From NCBI GenBank assembly GCA_050944355.1, contig JBMNQX010000003.1, forward strand, positions 1-64,000: a DNA stretch of 64,000 nt, given 5' to 3'. The notes under the pieces were generated by a model that worked only from the letters and a program-made list of their open reading frames with translations, ran no database searches and was not told where the DNA came from. Position numbers and translations under genes: made by a program. Shown here piece after piece: positions 40,703 through 49,246 of the stretch (its first letter is position 1; each line of letters starts with the position of its first letter). Source of the DNA: UBA4285 sp050944355 (GTDB lineage: Bacteria; Bacillota; Clostridia; Lachnospirales; Lachnospiraceae).

Positions 40703-42060
40703 TGATAACTGACAGCAAATGGAACCCGAAGTTCCACATTTTCCCGCAGGAGGGCGGCTGGGTCAATGATCCGAACGGCCTCTGCCAGATTGACGGGATC
40801 TATCACGTGTTTTATCAGTACCGGCCGGACGCGGCCGACGGCAGCGGCAGAGTCGCGTGGGGACATTCTGTCTCAAAGGACCTGCTGCACTGGGAATTCA
40901 GGGGCGCGCCCATCAAACCGGACACGGAGCTCGACAAGAGCGGCGCGTATTCCGGATCGGCGCTGGTGGAAGACGGCGTGATGCATCTGTTCTACACCGG
41001 AAATGTGAAGCTCCCGGGCGACTATGACTACACGACGGCCGGGCGGCTCTCCAACACGATTCTTGTGAGCAGCCGCGACGGCGGCGCCACATTCACGCCA
41101 AAGAAAGCCGTGATGACAAATGCCGACTACCCTCAGGATCTCAGCTGCCATATCCGGGACCCGAAGGTCTGGAAGAAAGACGGGACATACTATATGGTGC
41201 TCGGAGCTCGCACGAAAGCGGACAAGGGCGAAGTGATCCTGTTTTCTTCAAAGGACAGAGAGCACTGGAAGACAGAAAAAATCATCACCACAAAAGAACC
41301 GTTCGGCTATATGTGGGAGTGCCCGGATCTGTTTGAACTGGGCGGAAAGAGATTTCTGTCGCTGTGCCCGCAGGGCATAAAGGCGCAGGGGATTCTGTAC
41401 AACAACATTTACCAGTCCGGATACTTTGTCATGAACGGCGATGAGCCGGAGGATTTCACGGAGTGGGACAGAGGCTTTGACTTCTATGCGCCGCAGAGTT
41501 TTGTGGATGAGAAGGGACGCCGGCTTTTCATCGGCTGGATGGGCATGTCGGACAGTCCGTTCCCGAACCCGTCCACGAAGGTGGGCTGGCAGCACATGCT
41601 GACACTGCCGCGCGTTCTGGAAACGTATGAGAAGGACGGCAAAGTGCGGATTGCGCAGCGGCTGATCCCGGAGATCATTCAGCTTCACGGCGAGGCGGAA
41701 GAGATCACGGCGGGAACAGACAGTAAGCCGCACAGCTGCTTCCACGCGCAGTTTGACAATGACGGCCGCGATTTTGACGTGCGCTTCGGCGATATGGAAC
41801 TTCACTACAGTCAGGCGCAGGGCCGCATGGCGCTGGTCTTCACGAACTGGACCAACAGTATCGGCGCGGGGCGCTCGGGCAGACGGGCCATCACAGGCGA
41901 TGTGAAAAAGCTTGACATCATCGTCGACGTCTCGTCGGCGGAAATTTTTGTCAACGGCGGAGAGGAAGTCTTCACGACGAGGATTTATCCGGAGAGTGCG
42001 CTGCCTCTTCACACGTACGGAAAGGGACTGACGGGCCGGATTTATGACCTGAAAGTTTAA
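40702..42060 (+). CDS. scrB: Sucrose-6-phosphate hydrolase (glycoside hydrolase family 32)
   Basis: A 452-residue cytosolic invertase that splits sucrose 6-phosphate, delivered by the PTS, into glucose 6-phosphate and fructose. The GH32 catalytic triad motifs are present: WVNDPNG (nucleophile Asp near residue 20), HIRDPKVW (near 150) and WECPDLFEL (acid/base Glu near 207). A C-terminal beta-sandwich follows. No signal peptide. The start codon overlaps the scrA stop as TAATG, indicating coupled translation. Confidence 0.93.
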   Translation: MITDSKWNPKFHIFPQEGGWVNDPNGLCQIDGIYHVFYQYRPDAADGSGRVAWGHSVSKDLLHWEFRGAPIKPDTELDKSGAYSGSALVEDGVMHLFYTGNVKLPGDYDYTTAGRLSNTILVSSRDGGATFTPKKAVMTNADYPQDLSCHIRDPKVWKKDGTYYMVLGARTKADKGEVILFSSKDREHWKTEKIITTKEPFGYMWECPDLFELGGKRFLSLCPQGIKAQGILYNNIYQSGYFVMNGDEPEDFTEWDRGFDFYAPQSFVDEKGRRLFIGWMGMSDSPFPNPSTKVGWQHMLTLPRVLETYEKDGKVRIAQRLIPEIIQLHGEAEEITAGTDSKPHSCFHAQFDNDGRDFDVRFGDMELHYSQAQGRMALVFTNWTNSIGAGRSGRRAITGDVKKLDIIVDVSSAEIFVNGGEEVFTTRIYPESALPLHTYGKGLTGRIYDLKV

Positions 42061-42123
42061 GAGCCGGTTCCCGTGCATTTCGGGCCGGCCGGGCACGAAA
42101 AGAAAAGGAGATACGGAAAAACT

Positions 42124-42753
42124 ATGATTAAACTGGAGCGGACGGCTGTCATGAACTTTGAGAATGCCATGAGAGGCGCAAGAAACCCGATGAACAGCTG
42201 GGCGAGAAGCGACAGCCACACTGCCCCGGACGGGACGTTCACCTTTGGACCGAACGACTTTGATCTGGCAAAACGGCTCGCGAGGGCCGGCTCGGATCAC
42301 CGCAAGTTCATCCGGCAGATCTTTGTGTCGGTTGACATCACGGCGCCGCTCTACTGGTGGAAGGAATTCGATACGTACAAGGTCGCCACGGTGGCCAACT
42401 CGACGTCGACGATGCACAAGATCCACGCCAAGCCGTTTGAGCGCGCTGATTTCTCCTGCGATCACATGGACGAAAAGACGCTTGCGATGCTCGACGAAGT
42501 GATTGCGTATCTCGAGAGCGTCCGCCAGGAGTATGTAAAGACAAAGGACAAACAGCTCTGGTACGACATGATCCAGCTTCTGCCCGAGAGTTACAACCAG
42601 ATGCGGACGATCACCATGAATTATGAGACGCTCGTGAACCAGTACTACGCGAGGCGCGATCACAAGCTTCAGGAGTGGCACGAGTACTGCCGCTGGGTCG
42701 AGACGCTCCCCTACTTTAAAGACCTGTTTATCGATCAGGATATCTCAAGATGA
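42124..42753 (+). CDS. Conserved phage/bacterial protein, possibly ThyX-related
   Basis: A 209-residue cytosolic protein. The central segment DHRKFIRQIFVSVDITAPLY, then WWKEFDTYKVATVANSTST and MHKIHAKPF, is rich in His, Arg, Trp and Tyr. I recall similar proteins from phages and Clostridia, and the pattern faintly resembles FAD-dependent thymidylate synthase, but the RHRxxS signature is not clearly there. No function is claimed. The ATG at 42124 has AAGGAG 13 bases upstream, a long spacing. It follows scrB by 63 bases and precedes a strong terminator; it may be a stray phage-type gene. Confidence 0.7.
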   Translation: MIKLERTAVMNFENAMRGARNPMNSWARSDSHTAPDGTFTFGPNDFDLAKRLARAGSDHRKFIRQIFVSVDITAPLYWWKEFDTYKVATVANSTSTMHKIHAKPFERADFSCDHMDEKTLAMLDEVIAYLESVRQEYVKTKDKQLWYDMIQLLPESYNQMRTITMNYETLVNQYYARRDHKLQEWHEYCRWVETLPYFKDLFIDQDISR

Positions 42754-42792
42754 ACCGGAAGCCCTGAAATTTAATCCGGGCAGAATGAAAAC

Positions 42793-42836
42793 AAGGCTGC
42801 TGTCCTGGTGTAAAAGCACCGGGGCAGCAGCCTTTT
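42793..42836. terminator. Bidirectional terminator after the ThyX-like gene
   Basis: Arms 42793-42810 and 42817-42834 pair over about 18 positions with two G-T pairs, followed by TTTTAT. The minus-strand gene at 42865 converges on it. Its right arm shares a 16-base identity with the terminator at 20954-21001. Confidence 0.88.
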
Positions 42837-42864
42837 ATCTGCGGATTTTTTCGGGACACGGCTG

Positions 42865-44136
42865 TCAGTTCGCCTGATTCAGCTCTTCGGCCGTGGGCAG
42901 TCTGGTCTCGCCCGTGCGCAGCCCCTGCATATACTGATGCATGGACTCTGCGACGATCTTTGAGTGGGCGACGGCCTCTACGACAGTGCGGGCTCCGGCG
43001 ACAACGTCACCGGAAGCGAAAATCCCGGGAACTGACGTGTGACCGGTGTCGTCGGCCTCCAGAAGGCCTTTGTTATTGGTCTGCAGACCTCTTGTCGAGT
43101 TGACGAGGCGGTTCTGCGGCCCCTGGCTGATGGAGATGATAACGGAATCTGACGGGAAGAACTTGTCGCTGTCCGGGATCTCTTTGAGACTCCCGTCTTC
43201 CTGCTCTTCAACTTTGCGGAAAATGACTCCGTCATCCCTGATTTCAATCGGTTTCCAGTTGTACTCGAAATCGACGCCTTCAAGCTGCGCATAGCTGAAT
43301 TCATGCTGGCTGGCGGCGATTTTCTTTGTCAGCGAGAAGCAGGTCAGATGGCGCACGCCTTTGCGGATCGCGGTGCGGGCGACGTCCATTGCGGCGTTGC
43401 CGGCGCCGATGACTGTCACGCGGCTTCCGAGCTGATAGCTGTCCGGGTTGTTCAGATAGTTGATGCCGAAATGCACGTTTCCGAACGTCTCGCCTTTGAT
43501 GTGCAGTACATTCGGCTTCCACACGCCGGTTCCGATGAAGATCGAGTTGTAGCCGTCCCGGAACAGATCGCTGATGGTGATGGCCATGCCGATCGTGGTG
43601 TTCGGACGGATTTTGATGTCCTTCATGCGGAGATGCCGGTATTCAAAGTCGTCGAGCACCGATTTGGGAAGGCGGAATTCCGGAATGCCGTAGCGCAGCA
43701 CGCCGCCGATCTTGTCTTTGCCCTCGAAGATCGTGACGTCGTAGCCGTAGCGGGCAAGAATGACGGCGATTGTGAGGCCGGCCGGTCCGGAGCCGATGAT
43801 GGCGACTCTCTGGCCGTTCTTTTTGCTCGGCCCTTTTGTCATCTGATTGGCATACGTTTCCGAGATATAGTTTTCGATGATTGAGAAATGAACCGGCGCG
43901 CCCTTGATACCGCGCACACAATGGCCTTCGCACTGATTTTCGTGATTGCAGATCAGAGAGCAGACGGTTGTGAGCGGATTGTTCTCGAAGAGCATCCAGC
44001 CGGCTTCATTGAGCTTTCCCTCGCGCAGAAGACGGATTACCGTCGGAATGTCGGTGTGAATCGGGCAGCCCTGACGGCAGCGCGGATTCTTGCACTGGAG
44101 ACAGCGCGAAGCTTCGTCGAGTACGTGAAGTGACAT
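42865..44136 (-). CDS. Glutamate synthase small-subunit-like NAD(P)-dependent oxidoreductase
   Basis: A 423-residue flavoprotein of the GltD/NfnB type. The N-terminal domain has the cysteine clusters CLQCKNPRCRQGCP and CSLICNHENQCEGHC for [4Fe-4S] centres. FAD-binding GSGPAG (about 114-119), NAD(P)-binding IGAGNAAMDVARTAI (about 243-257) and the closing FAD motif IFASGDVVAGARTVVEAVAHSK (shown in part) follow. It could pass electrons from NADPH to glutamate synthase or another partner, but no large subunit lies nearby. ATG at 44136 behind GAAAGGATCC. Monocistronic; its promoter overlaps the hup promoter. Confidence 0.88.
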   Translation of the reverse strand: MSLHVLDEASRCLQCKNPRCRQGCPIHTDIPTVIRLLREGKLNEAGWMLFENNPLTTVCSLICNHENQCEGHCVRGIKGAPVHFSIIENYISETYANQMTKGPSKKNGQRVAIIGSGPAGLTIAVILARYGYDVTIFEGKDKIGGVLRYGIPEFRLPKSVLDDFEYRHLRMKDIKIRPNTTIGMAITISDLFRDGYNSIFIGTGVWKPNVLHIKGETFGNVHFGINYLNNPDSYQLGSRVTVIGAGNAAMDVARTAIRKGVRHLTCFSLTKKIAASQHEFSYAQLEGVDFEYNWKPIEIRDDGVIFRKVEEQEDGSLKEIPDSDKFFPSDSVIISISQGPQNRLVNSTRGLQTNNKGLLEADDTGHTSVPGIFASGDVVAGARTVVEAVAHSKIVAESMHQYMQGLRTGETRLPTAEELNQAN

Positions 44137-44216
44137 AATTGGGATCCTTTCCCAGGTCTTTTTGCGTAAAATAATGGGTCTGAGACCTTGGCACGAAATA
44201 TTTTCTGGCTCTTATT

Positions 44217-44245
44217 ATTATAGAATCCGGCGCCGATGTTGACAA
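44217..44245 (-). promoter_or_regulatory. Promoter of the GltD-like gene
   Basis: On the minus strand, TTGTCA (44240-44245) and a perfect TATAAT (44217-44222) with a 17-base spacer, 81 bases before the start codon. The -35 box shares its bases with the -35 box of the divergent hup promoter. Confidence 0.8.
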
Positions 44246-44267
44246 GTGAGATGGTGAATGTTATATA
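44239..44267 (+). promoter_or_regulatory. Promoter of hup
   Basis: A perfect TTGACA (44239-44244) and TATATA (44262-44267) with a 17-base spacer, about 55 bases before hup. The -35 box overlaps that of the minus-strand promoter. Confidence 0.82.
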
Positions 44268-44321
44268 TTTCAGTAGGGCTTGAAAACAGCGAATTTATGC
44301 GATTAAGGAGAGTTTTTTACC

Positions 44322-44597
44322 ATGAACAAGACCGAATTGACAGCAGAAATTGCCTCCAAGACAAATCTGACCAAGAAGGACTGCGAGAGCTTTTTGAACG
44401 CATTCACTGACGTTGTCACCGATGCACTCTCAAAAGGCGAAAAGGTTCAGATGATCGGCTTCGGTTCGTTTGAAGTCATCAAGAGATCGGAGAGAACCGG
44501 TAAGAATCCGCAGACTGGCAAGACGATCACCATTGCGGCTGTAAAGGCGCCGAAGTTCAGACCCGGCAAGGCTCTGAAGGACGCTGTAAACGCCTGA
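44322..44597 (+). CDS. hup: HU family DNA-binding protein
   Basis: A 91-residue HU protein, the abundant small nucleoid protein. It starts MNKTELTAEIASKTNLTKKD and has the core SKGEKVQMIGFGSFEVIKRS, then ERTGKNPQTGKTITI, which includes the conserved Pro that intercalates DNA, and KAPKFRPGKALKDAVN at the end. Start ATG at 44322 behind AAGGAGAG. The position beside rqcP, divIC and tilS is usual in Clostridia. A terminator follows. Confidence 0.97.
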   Translation: MNKTELTAEIASKTNLTKKDCESFLNAFTDVVTDALSKGEKVQMIGFGSFEVIKRSERTGKNPQTGKTITIAAVKAPKFRPGKALKDAVNA

Positions 44598-44622
44598 ATC
44601 GGGGAAAGCAATCGCTCAGCAG

Positions 44623-44660
44623 GGAGGAAACGGGCAGAAACCGTTTCCTCCTTTCTGTCT
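44623..44660 (+). terminator. Terminator after hup
   Basis: A perfect 11-bp stem GGAGGAAACGG/CCGTTTCCTCC (44623-44633 with 44641-44651) with a 7-base loop is followed by TTTCTGTCTTT. Leakage could reach rqcP, which starts 23 bases later. Confidence 0.82.
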
Positions 44661-44682
44661 TTATACACAAAGGAGATGCACA

Positions 44683-44922
44683 ATGCGCCTTGACAAATTC
44701 TTAAAAGTATCCCGCCTGATCAAGCGCAGGACTGTGGCAAATGAGGCGTGTGACGCGGGGAGAGTTTCGATCAACGGACGTCCGGCCAAAGCCTCAGCGG
44801 ACGTGAAAGCCGGCGACATTCTTGAGATTCAGTTCGGCAACCGCGACGTGAAAGTCCGCGTAAAAGATGTGAAAGAAACAATTCACAAAGAAGATGCTTC
44901 GGAAATGTTTGAATATCTGTAA
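44683..44922 (+). CDS. rqcP: S4-domain RNA-binding protein RqcP (YabO)
   Basis: A 79-residue S4-domain protein. RqcP assists RqcH in adding alanine tails to peptides on stalled 50S subunits. The S4 motif covers the whole protein (MRLDKFLKVSRLIKRRTVAN, GRVSINGRPAKASADVKAGD, LEIQFGNRDVKVRV). ATG at 44683 behind AAAGGAG. Genes yabP and yabQ, which follow it in spore formers, are absent. Confidence 0.93.
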   Translation: MRLDKFLKVSRLIKRRTVANEACDAGRVSINGRPAKASADVKAGDILEIQFGNRDVKVRVKDVKETIHKEDASEMFEYL

Positions 44923-44926
44923 AATG

Positions 44927-44935
44927 TGCTATACT
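44927..44935 (+). promoter_or_regulatory. Extended -10 promoter of divIC-tilS
   Basis: TGC followed by TATACT, directly after the rqcP stop. A possible TTGAAT lies too close (15 bases). The divIC start is 56 bases further. Confidence 0.5.
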
Positions 44936-44990
44936 ATAAATTACTGCTAATATAGTATTTCTAAGAGCATCACCGGAAAGGAGGAAGCAG

Positions 44991-45332
44991 TTGGCACACG
45001 GAAAGTATCTAACGGCCAAAGTGAGAGAGCGCAAAATGCGCCGCAGAAAGAAAACAATTCAGATAGGCGCCATTGCCGCCGCTGCAGCCATTGTTCTCCT
45101 GGCTGCCATTCTTGTGGTCAACGGTCTTCAACTCAGTGCGAAGAATCAGCAGTACGAGGAGCAGATTGCAAGCCTGGAGGAACAGGTCGCTCTTCAGGAA
45201 GAGCGGCAGCAGACCATAGAGGCTGAAGAAGAGTACATGCAGACGCAGGATTACGTGGAGGAGATTGCGCAGGAAAAGTTCGGACTCGTGTATCCGGATG
45301 AAATTATTTTCCGCGCTGTCAGCGGACAATGA
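44991..45332 (+). CDS. divIC: Septum formation initiator family protein (DivIC/FtsB-like)
   Basis: A 113-residue bitopic division protein. A basic cytoplasmic N terminus (about 1-22), one membrane helix (about 23-43) and a coiled coil rich in Glu and Gln (about 50-85) precede the short conserved end YVEEIAQEKFGLVYPDEIIF. The start is TTG at 44991 with an excellent AAAGGAGGAAGCAG before it; the next in-frame ATG, 15 codons on, lacks a site. It overlaps tilS by 4 bases. The order divIC-tilS-hpt-ftsH is conserved, but spoIIE is missing between divIC and tilS. Confidence 0.9.
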   Translation: MAHGKYLTAKVRERKMRRRKKTIQIGAIAAAAAIVLLAAILVVNGLQLSAKNQQYEEQIASLEEQVALQEERQQTIEAEEEYMQTQDYVEEIAQEKFGLVYPDEIIFRAVSGQ

Positions 45333-46780
45333 CAGAAAAAAGCAAAAGCAGGAAGCCGGATGAAAGGCAGGAGAAGATCCTGATCACCGTCCGGGATTTC
45401 TGCAGAGAGAATGATCTGTTCGGAGGCTGCCGGGCAGTCTACGCCGGTGTTTCAGGCGGGGCTGATTCGGTATGCCTCCTGTTTATTTTACAGCGCCTTT
45501 TTTCGAGGATGCCGGAAGACAGGCGCCCGAGCCTGACGGCCGTACATGTGCATCACGGCATCCGGGGCGCCGAGGCGGACAGGGATGCGGAGTTCACGCG
45601 CCGGCTGTGCGCCGGGCTGGGCGTTGCATTTGTTATGAAAAGAGTTGACGCGCCGGCGTTTGCGAGGGAAAAGAAGCTGTCGCTCGAGGAGGCGGCGAGG
45701 CAGCTGCGGTATGCGGCGCTCCGCGAGGCGGCGGACGGAAACCCGATCGCGGTGGCGCACACGGCGAGCGATCAGGCGGAGACGCTGCTGTTCAGGCTTG
45801 CGAGAGGAACGGGCGTGCGCGGTCTTGCCGGCATGAGTCCGAAAACCGGTGATATCTGCCGTCCGCTGCTGTGCCTCACAAGACAGGACACGGAAGCGTT
45901 TCTTTTGGCTGAGGGGCAGCCGTTTGTGACGGACAGCACGAATTTCGGGCGTGACAACGCGCGCTCTATTCTGCGCGCGGATGTGCTGCCGGGGCTCACA
46001 GAGGTGAATTCGCAGGCCGTGAGGCATATCGCCAGAACGGCGGAAGAGCTCGCACAGGCAGAAGAACTGATCCGTGCTCTAAGCAGTGATCTTCTTGAGA
46101 AAGCCGGCCGGGACGCGAAGTCCGGCATTCTGCTTGACATCAGAACACTTAAGGCGGCGCCGGAAATTGTCGGCCGGCGGGCCGTTTTATCGGCGCTGAT
46201 AAAATCGGCGGGCCACGAACGGGATATTCAGGCGGTGCATGTACAGGCCGTCTGTGACCTGATGAATGAAGAGACCGGGGCGAGAGTCTGCCTCCCGTAC
46301 GGCGTGCAGGTGCGCCGGGAATACGACTGTCTGCACTTTTTCAGAGGAGAGCCTGCGGAGCGGAAAGCACGCTTTGCGCCGCAGGCTCTCGGGGGAAAAG
46401 ACCGGGAAGAGCTTGAGAACGGCGGAAAAGTCATTAAATTCTTCGGACCATGGCGGGCAGAGTTTGTACTGGTTCCAAAATTTGCGCGGGATGAGGATAA
46501 TGAGTTCACGAAGTTCTTTGATTATGATAAAATGAAACATGAATTACTGTTCAGAAACGCGGCAGAAAACGATTTTATGCAGACCGGCAGACAGTCCCGG
46601 GCAGCGCTTGTCAAGGTCTTCCGTGACAGGAAAATCAGTCAGGAACAGCGCGGGGAAGTGCCGCTTGTGGCCGCGGGGAGCGAGGTATACTGGGCTGTCG
46701 GCGTAAGACGCAGCCAGGCCGCGCTCATCGATGAGCAGACAAGAAGGATACTGCGCCTGAGCGTTGCGAGGACGGATTGA
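45329..46780 (+). CDS. tilS: tRNA(Ile)-lysidine synthetase
   Basis: A 483-residue enzyme that attaches lysine to C34 of the CAU-anticodon tRNA-Ile so that it reads AUA. The PP-loop motif is VSGGADSVCLLF (about 41-52). HVHHGIRGAEADRDAEF, AHTASDQAETLLFRLARGTG and the C-terminal TilS domain (LVAAGSEVYWAVGVRRSQ) follow. Length is typical of Firmicutes. The ATGA overlap with divIC implies coupling. Confidence 0.95.
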   Translation: MTEKSKSRKPDERQEKILITVRDFCRENDLFGGCRAVYAGVSGGADSVCLLFILQRLFSRMPEDRRPSLTAVHVHHGIRGAEADRDAEFTRRLCAGLGVAFVMKRVDAPAFAREKKLSLEEAARQLRYAALREAADGNPIAVAHTASDQAETLLFRLARGTGVRGLAGMSPKTGDICRPLLCLTRQDTEAFLLAEGQPFVTDSTNFGRDNARSILRADVLPGLTEVNSQAVRHIARTAEELAQAEELIRALSSDLLEKAGRDAKSGILLDIRTLKAAPEIVGRRAVLSALIKSAGHERDIQAVHVQAVCDLMNEETGARVCLPYGVQVRREYDCLHFFRGEPAERKARFAPQALGGKDREELENGGKVIKFFGPWRAEFVLVPKFARDEDNEFTKFFDYDKMKHELLFRNAAENDFMQTGRQSRAALVKVFRDRKISQEQRGEVPLVAAGSEVYWAVGVRRSQAALIDEQTRRILRLSVARTD

Positions 46781-46810
46781 GTCTCCTTAAGGCGGGCGGA
46801 AAGGAAATCC

Positions 46811-47344
46811 ATGGACAATAATATCTACAGCAACATCAGTGTGCTGATTGATGAAAAGACGCTCAACAAGCGCATTCAGGAACTCGGGGAGACCATCAGC
46901 CGCGACTATGCGGGCCGCGAACTGAAACTGATCTGTATTCTCAAAGGCTCGGTTTTATTTATGAGTGAACTGGCAAAGCGCATCACGGTGCCGGTTCTGT
47001 TCGATTTCATGCAGGTATCCAGTTATGGCTCCGGGACGAAAAGCAGCGGTTCCGTCAAAATCAAAAAGGACCTGGACGAAGACATCGCCGGTCAGGATGT
47101 GCTGATTGTGGAGGATATCATTGACTCCGGAAACACACTGTACAAGCTGACGCCGATTTTAAAGGCGAGAAATCCGAAATCGCTTAAAGTTGTGTCGCTC
47201 CTCGACAAGCCGGAGCGCCGGGAAGTGCCGTTTCAGGCCGACTACCGCGGATTTGACATTCCGGATGAATTCGTCGTCGGGTTCGGACTGGACTATGACC
47301 AGAAATACCGCAATCTTCCCTATATCGGAATTCTTCATCTTTAA
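46811..47344 (+). CDS. hpt: Hypoxanthine phosphoribosyltransferase
   Basis: A 177-residue purine-salvage enzyme that converts hypoxanthine (and often guanine) to its nucleotide with PRPP. The PRPP loop VLIVEDIIDSGNTL is at about residues 96-109, with CILKGSVLFMSELAKRI before it and VSLLDKPERREV after it. Start ATG at 46811 behind GGAAAGGAAATCC. It stands in the conserved tilS-hpt-ftsH order. Confidence 0.96.
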   Translation: MDNNIYSNISVLIDEKTLNKRIQELGETISRDYAGRELKLICILKGSVLFMSELAKRITVPVLFDFMQVSSYGSGTKSSGSVKIKKDLDEDIAGQDVLIVEDIIDSGNTLYKLTPILKARNPKSLKVVSLLDKPERREVPFQADYRGFDIPDEFVVGFGLDYDQKYRNLPYIGILHL

Positions 47345-47383
47345 TTTCTGGGCAGAAGCGGCCAAGGAGAGAATCAAAGCTGT

Positions 47384-49237
47384 ATGAATACAAAAAAGAG
47401 ATCATCGGGCAGCGGCCTGGGAATGATCTTTATGTTTCTGATCATTCTGACGGTTTTTTATCTGATATCGTTTGAGATGCCCGAAACGGAAGAAGATTAT
47501 GAGTACTCGGATTTTCTGGTCCAGGTGGAGACTGACAGTTCCGAGATCAAAGAGCTGGTGATCCATCAGAACCAGGAAATTCCGACCGGCGAAATTGTCG
47601 TCACCATGCAGGACGGCACCCGCAAGAAAGCGTACGTCTCAGACGTCAATGAAGTCGAGGACATCGCGCAGCAGTACGGAATCCGCTATCAGCTGGAGGA
47701 CGTTTCGAGACTGAATATCTGGGCCAACATCATCCTGCCGATCTGCATCATGGTGTTTATGTTCGTCATTCTGTTTCTGATGATCAGGCGTCAGGGTGCC
47801 AACAGCGGCGCCAACGCGCAGATGATGAATTTCGGCAAGAGCCGGGCACAGAAGGTCGAGAGCAGCAAGAATCCGGTTACGTTTAACGACGTGGCAGGCC
47901 TGAAGGAAGAAAAAGAAGATCTCAGTGAGATTGTCGATTTCCTCAGAGAGCCGGCCCGCTATACGAAACTCGGAGCCCGGATTCCGAAAGGCGTTATTCT
48001 CACGGGGCCTCCGGGAACCGGTAAGACGCTTCTCGCGAAGGCGGTCGCCGGCGAGGCGGGCGTCCCGTTCTATTCGATTTCCGGATCGGATTTCGTGGAA
48101 ATGTTCGTCGGCGTCGGAGCATCCCGTGTCCGCGACATGTTTGAAGAGGCGAAGAAAAACGCGCCCTGCATCGTGTTCATCGACGAAATTGATGCCGTGG
48201 CAAGACGGCGCGGCGCAGGTCTCGGCGGCGGGCATGACGAGAGAGAACAGACGTTAAACCAGCTGCTGGTAGAGATGGACGGTTTCAGCCCGAATGCGGG
48301 AATCATTGTCATGGCGGCCACGAACCGCATTGACATCCTGGACCCGGCGATCATGAGACCGGGCCGGTTTGACCGCAAGGTTGTCGTGGGACTTCCGGAC
48401 GTGGATGAGAGACTTGCCATCCTCAAGGTTCACGCGCGCAAAAAGCCGATGGGCGATGACGTGGATCTGGAAGCGCTGGCCAGAACGACGGCCGGTTTTG
48501 CCGGGGCCGATCTGGAAAATATCTTAAATGAAGCGGCTATCCGCGCGGCCAGAGAGCGCCGGGAATATATCAACAACGAGGATATTCAGGCATCATTTGT
48601 CAAGGAAGGCATCGGAACCGAGAAGAAGAGCCGGATTATTTCGGACAAGGAGAAGAGAATTACCGCGTACCATGAGTCGGGACACGCGATTCTGTTCCAC
48701 TGTCTTCCGGAAGTGGGACCTGTTCACATGATTTCGATCATTCCGACGGGACTTGGCGCAGCCGGTTACACGATGCCGCTCCCGTCAAGGGATGAAATGT
48801 TCAACACCCGCGGCAAGATGCTGCAGCAGATCATCGTGGACTTCGGCGGACGGGTCGCCGAATCGCTGGTTTTCGATGACATCACAACCGGAGCGAGTCA
48901 GGATATCCGCCAGGCGACGAAGACAGCCCGCGACATGGTCATGAAGTATGGCTTCTCGGATAAGCTCGGCCCGATCGACTATTCGTTCGGGGACAGCGAC
49001 GAGGTGTTCATCGGCCGTGATATCGGGCATGCGCGTCCGTACGGCGAGGATGTGACAGCGATGATTGACGCGGAAGTCAAGCGTATTGTGGATTATTGCT
49101 ACGGTGAGGCGAAGCGCCTCATTGAAGAGAACCGGTCGGTTCTTGACGCGAGCGCAAATCTGCTGCTCAAGAAAGAAAAAGTGACCGGCGAAGAATTCGA
49201 CGCGCTCTTTACGGCACCGGCGCCGCAGGCGGACTAA
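47384..49237 (+). CDS. ftsH: ATP-dependent zinc metalloprotease FtsH
   Basis: A 617-residue membrane-bound AAA+ protease for quality control of membrane and short-lived proteins. Two membrane helices (about 12-29 and 111-131) flank an extracytoplasmic domain. Walker A GPPGTGKT (about 207-214), Walker B IVFIDEIDAV, the second region of homology (AATNRIDILDPAIMRPGRFDR, shown to 20) and the zinc motif HESGH near 427 are present. Size is normal. Ribosome binding site AAGGAGAG. Confidence 0.97.
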   Translation: MNTKKRSSGSGLGMIFMFLIILTVFYLISFEMPETEEDYEYSDFLVQVETDSSEIKELVIHQNQEIPTGEIVVTMQDGTRKKAYVSDVNEVEDIAQQYGIRYQLEDVSRLNIWANIILPICIMVFMFVILFLMIRRQGANSGANAQMMNFGKSRAQKVESSKNPVTFNDVAGLKEEKEDLSEIVDFLREPARYTKLGARIPKGVILTGPPGTGKTLLAKAVAGEAGVPFYSISGSDFVEMFVGVGASRVRDMFEEAKKNAPCIVFIDEIDAVARRRGAGLGGGHDEREQTLNQLLVEMDGFSPNAGIIVMAATNRIDILDPAIMRPGRFDRKVVVGLPDVDERLAILKVHARKKPMGDDVDLEALARTTAGFAGADLENILNEAAIRAARERREYINNEDIQASFVKEGIGTEKKSRIISDKEKRITAYHESGHAILFHCLPEVGPVHMISIIPTGLGAAGYTMPLPSRDEMFNTRGKMLQQIIVDFGGRVAESLVFDDITTGASQDIRQATKTARDMVMKYGFSDKLGPIDYSFGDSDEVFIGRDIGHARPYGEDVTAMIDAEVKRIVDYCYGEAKRLIEENRSVLDASANLLLKKEKVTGEEFDALFTAPAPQAD

Positions 49238-49246
49238 GGACTGAAT

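Noticed and set aside
41248..42681. 477-codon minus-strand frame opposite scrB and the ThyX-like gene
   Set aside because: Spans two real genes and their spacer, with shadow-type composition.
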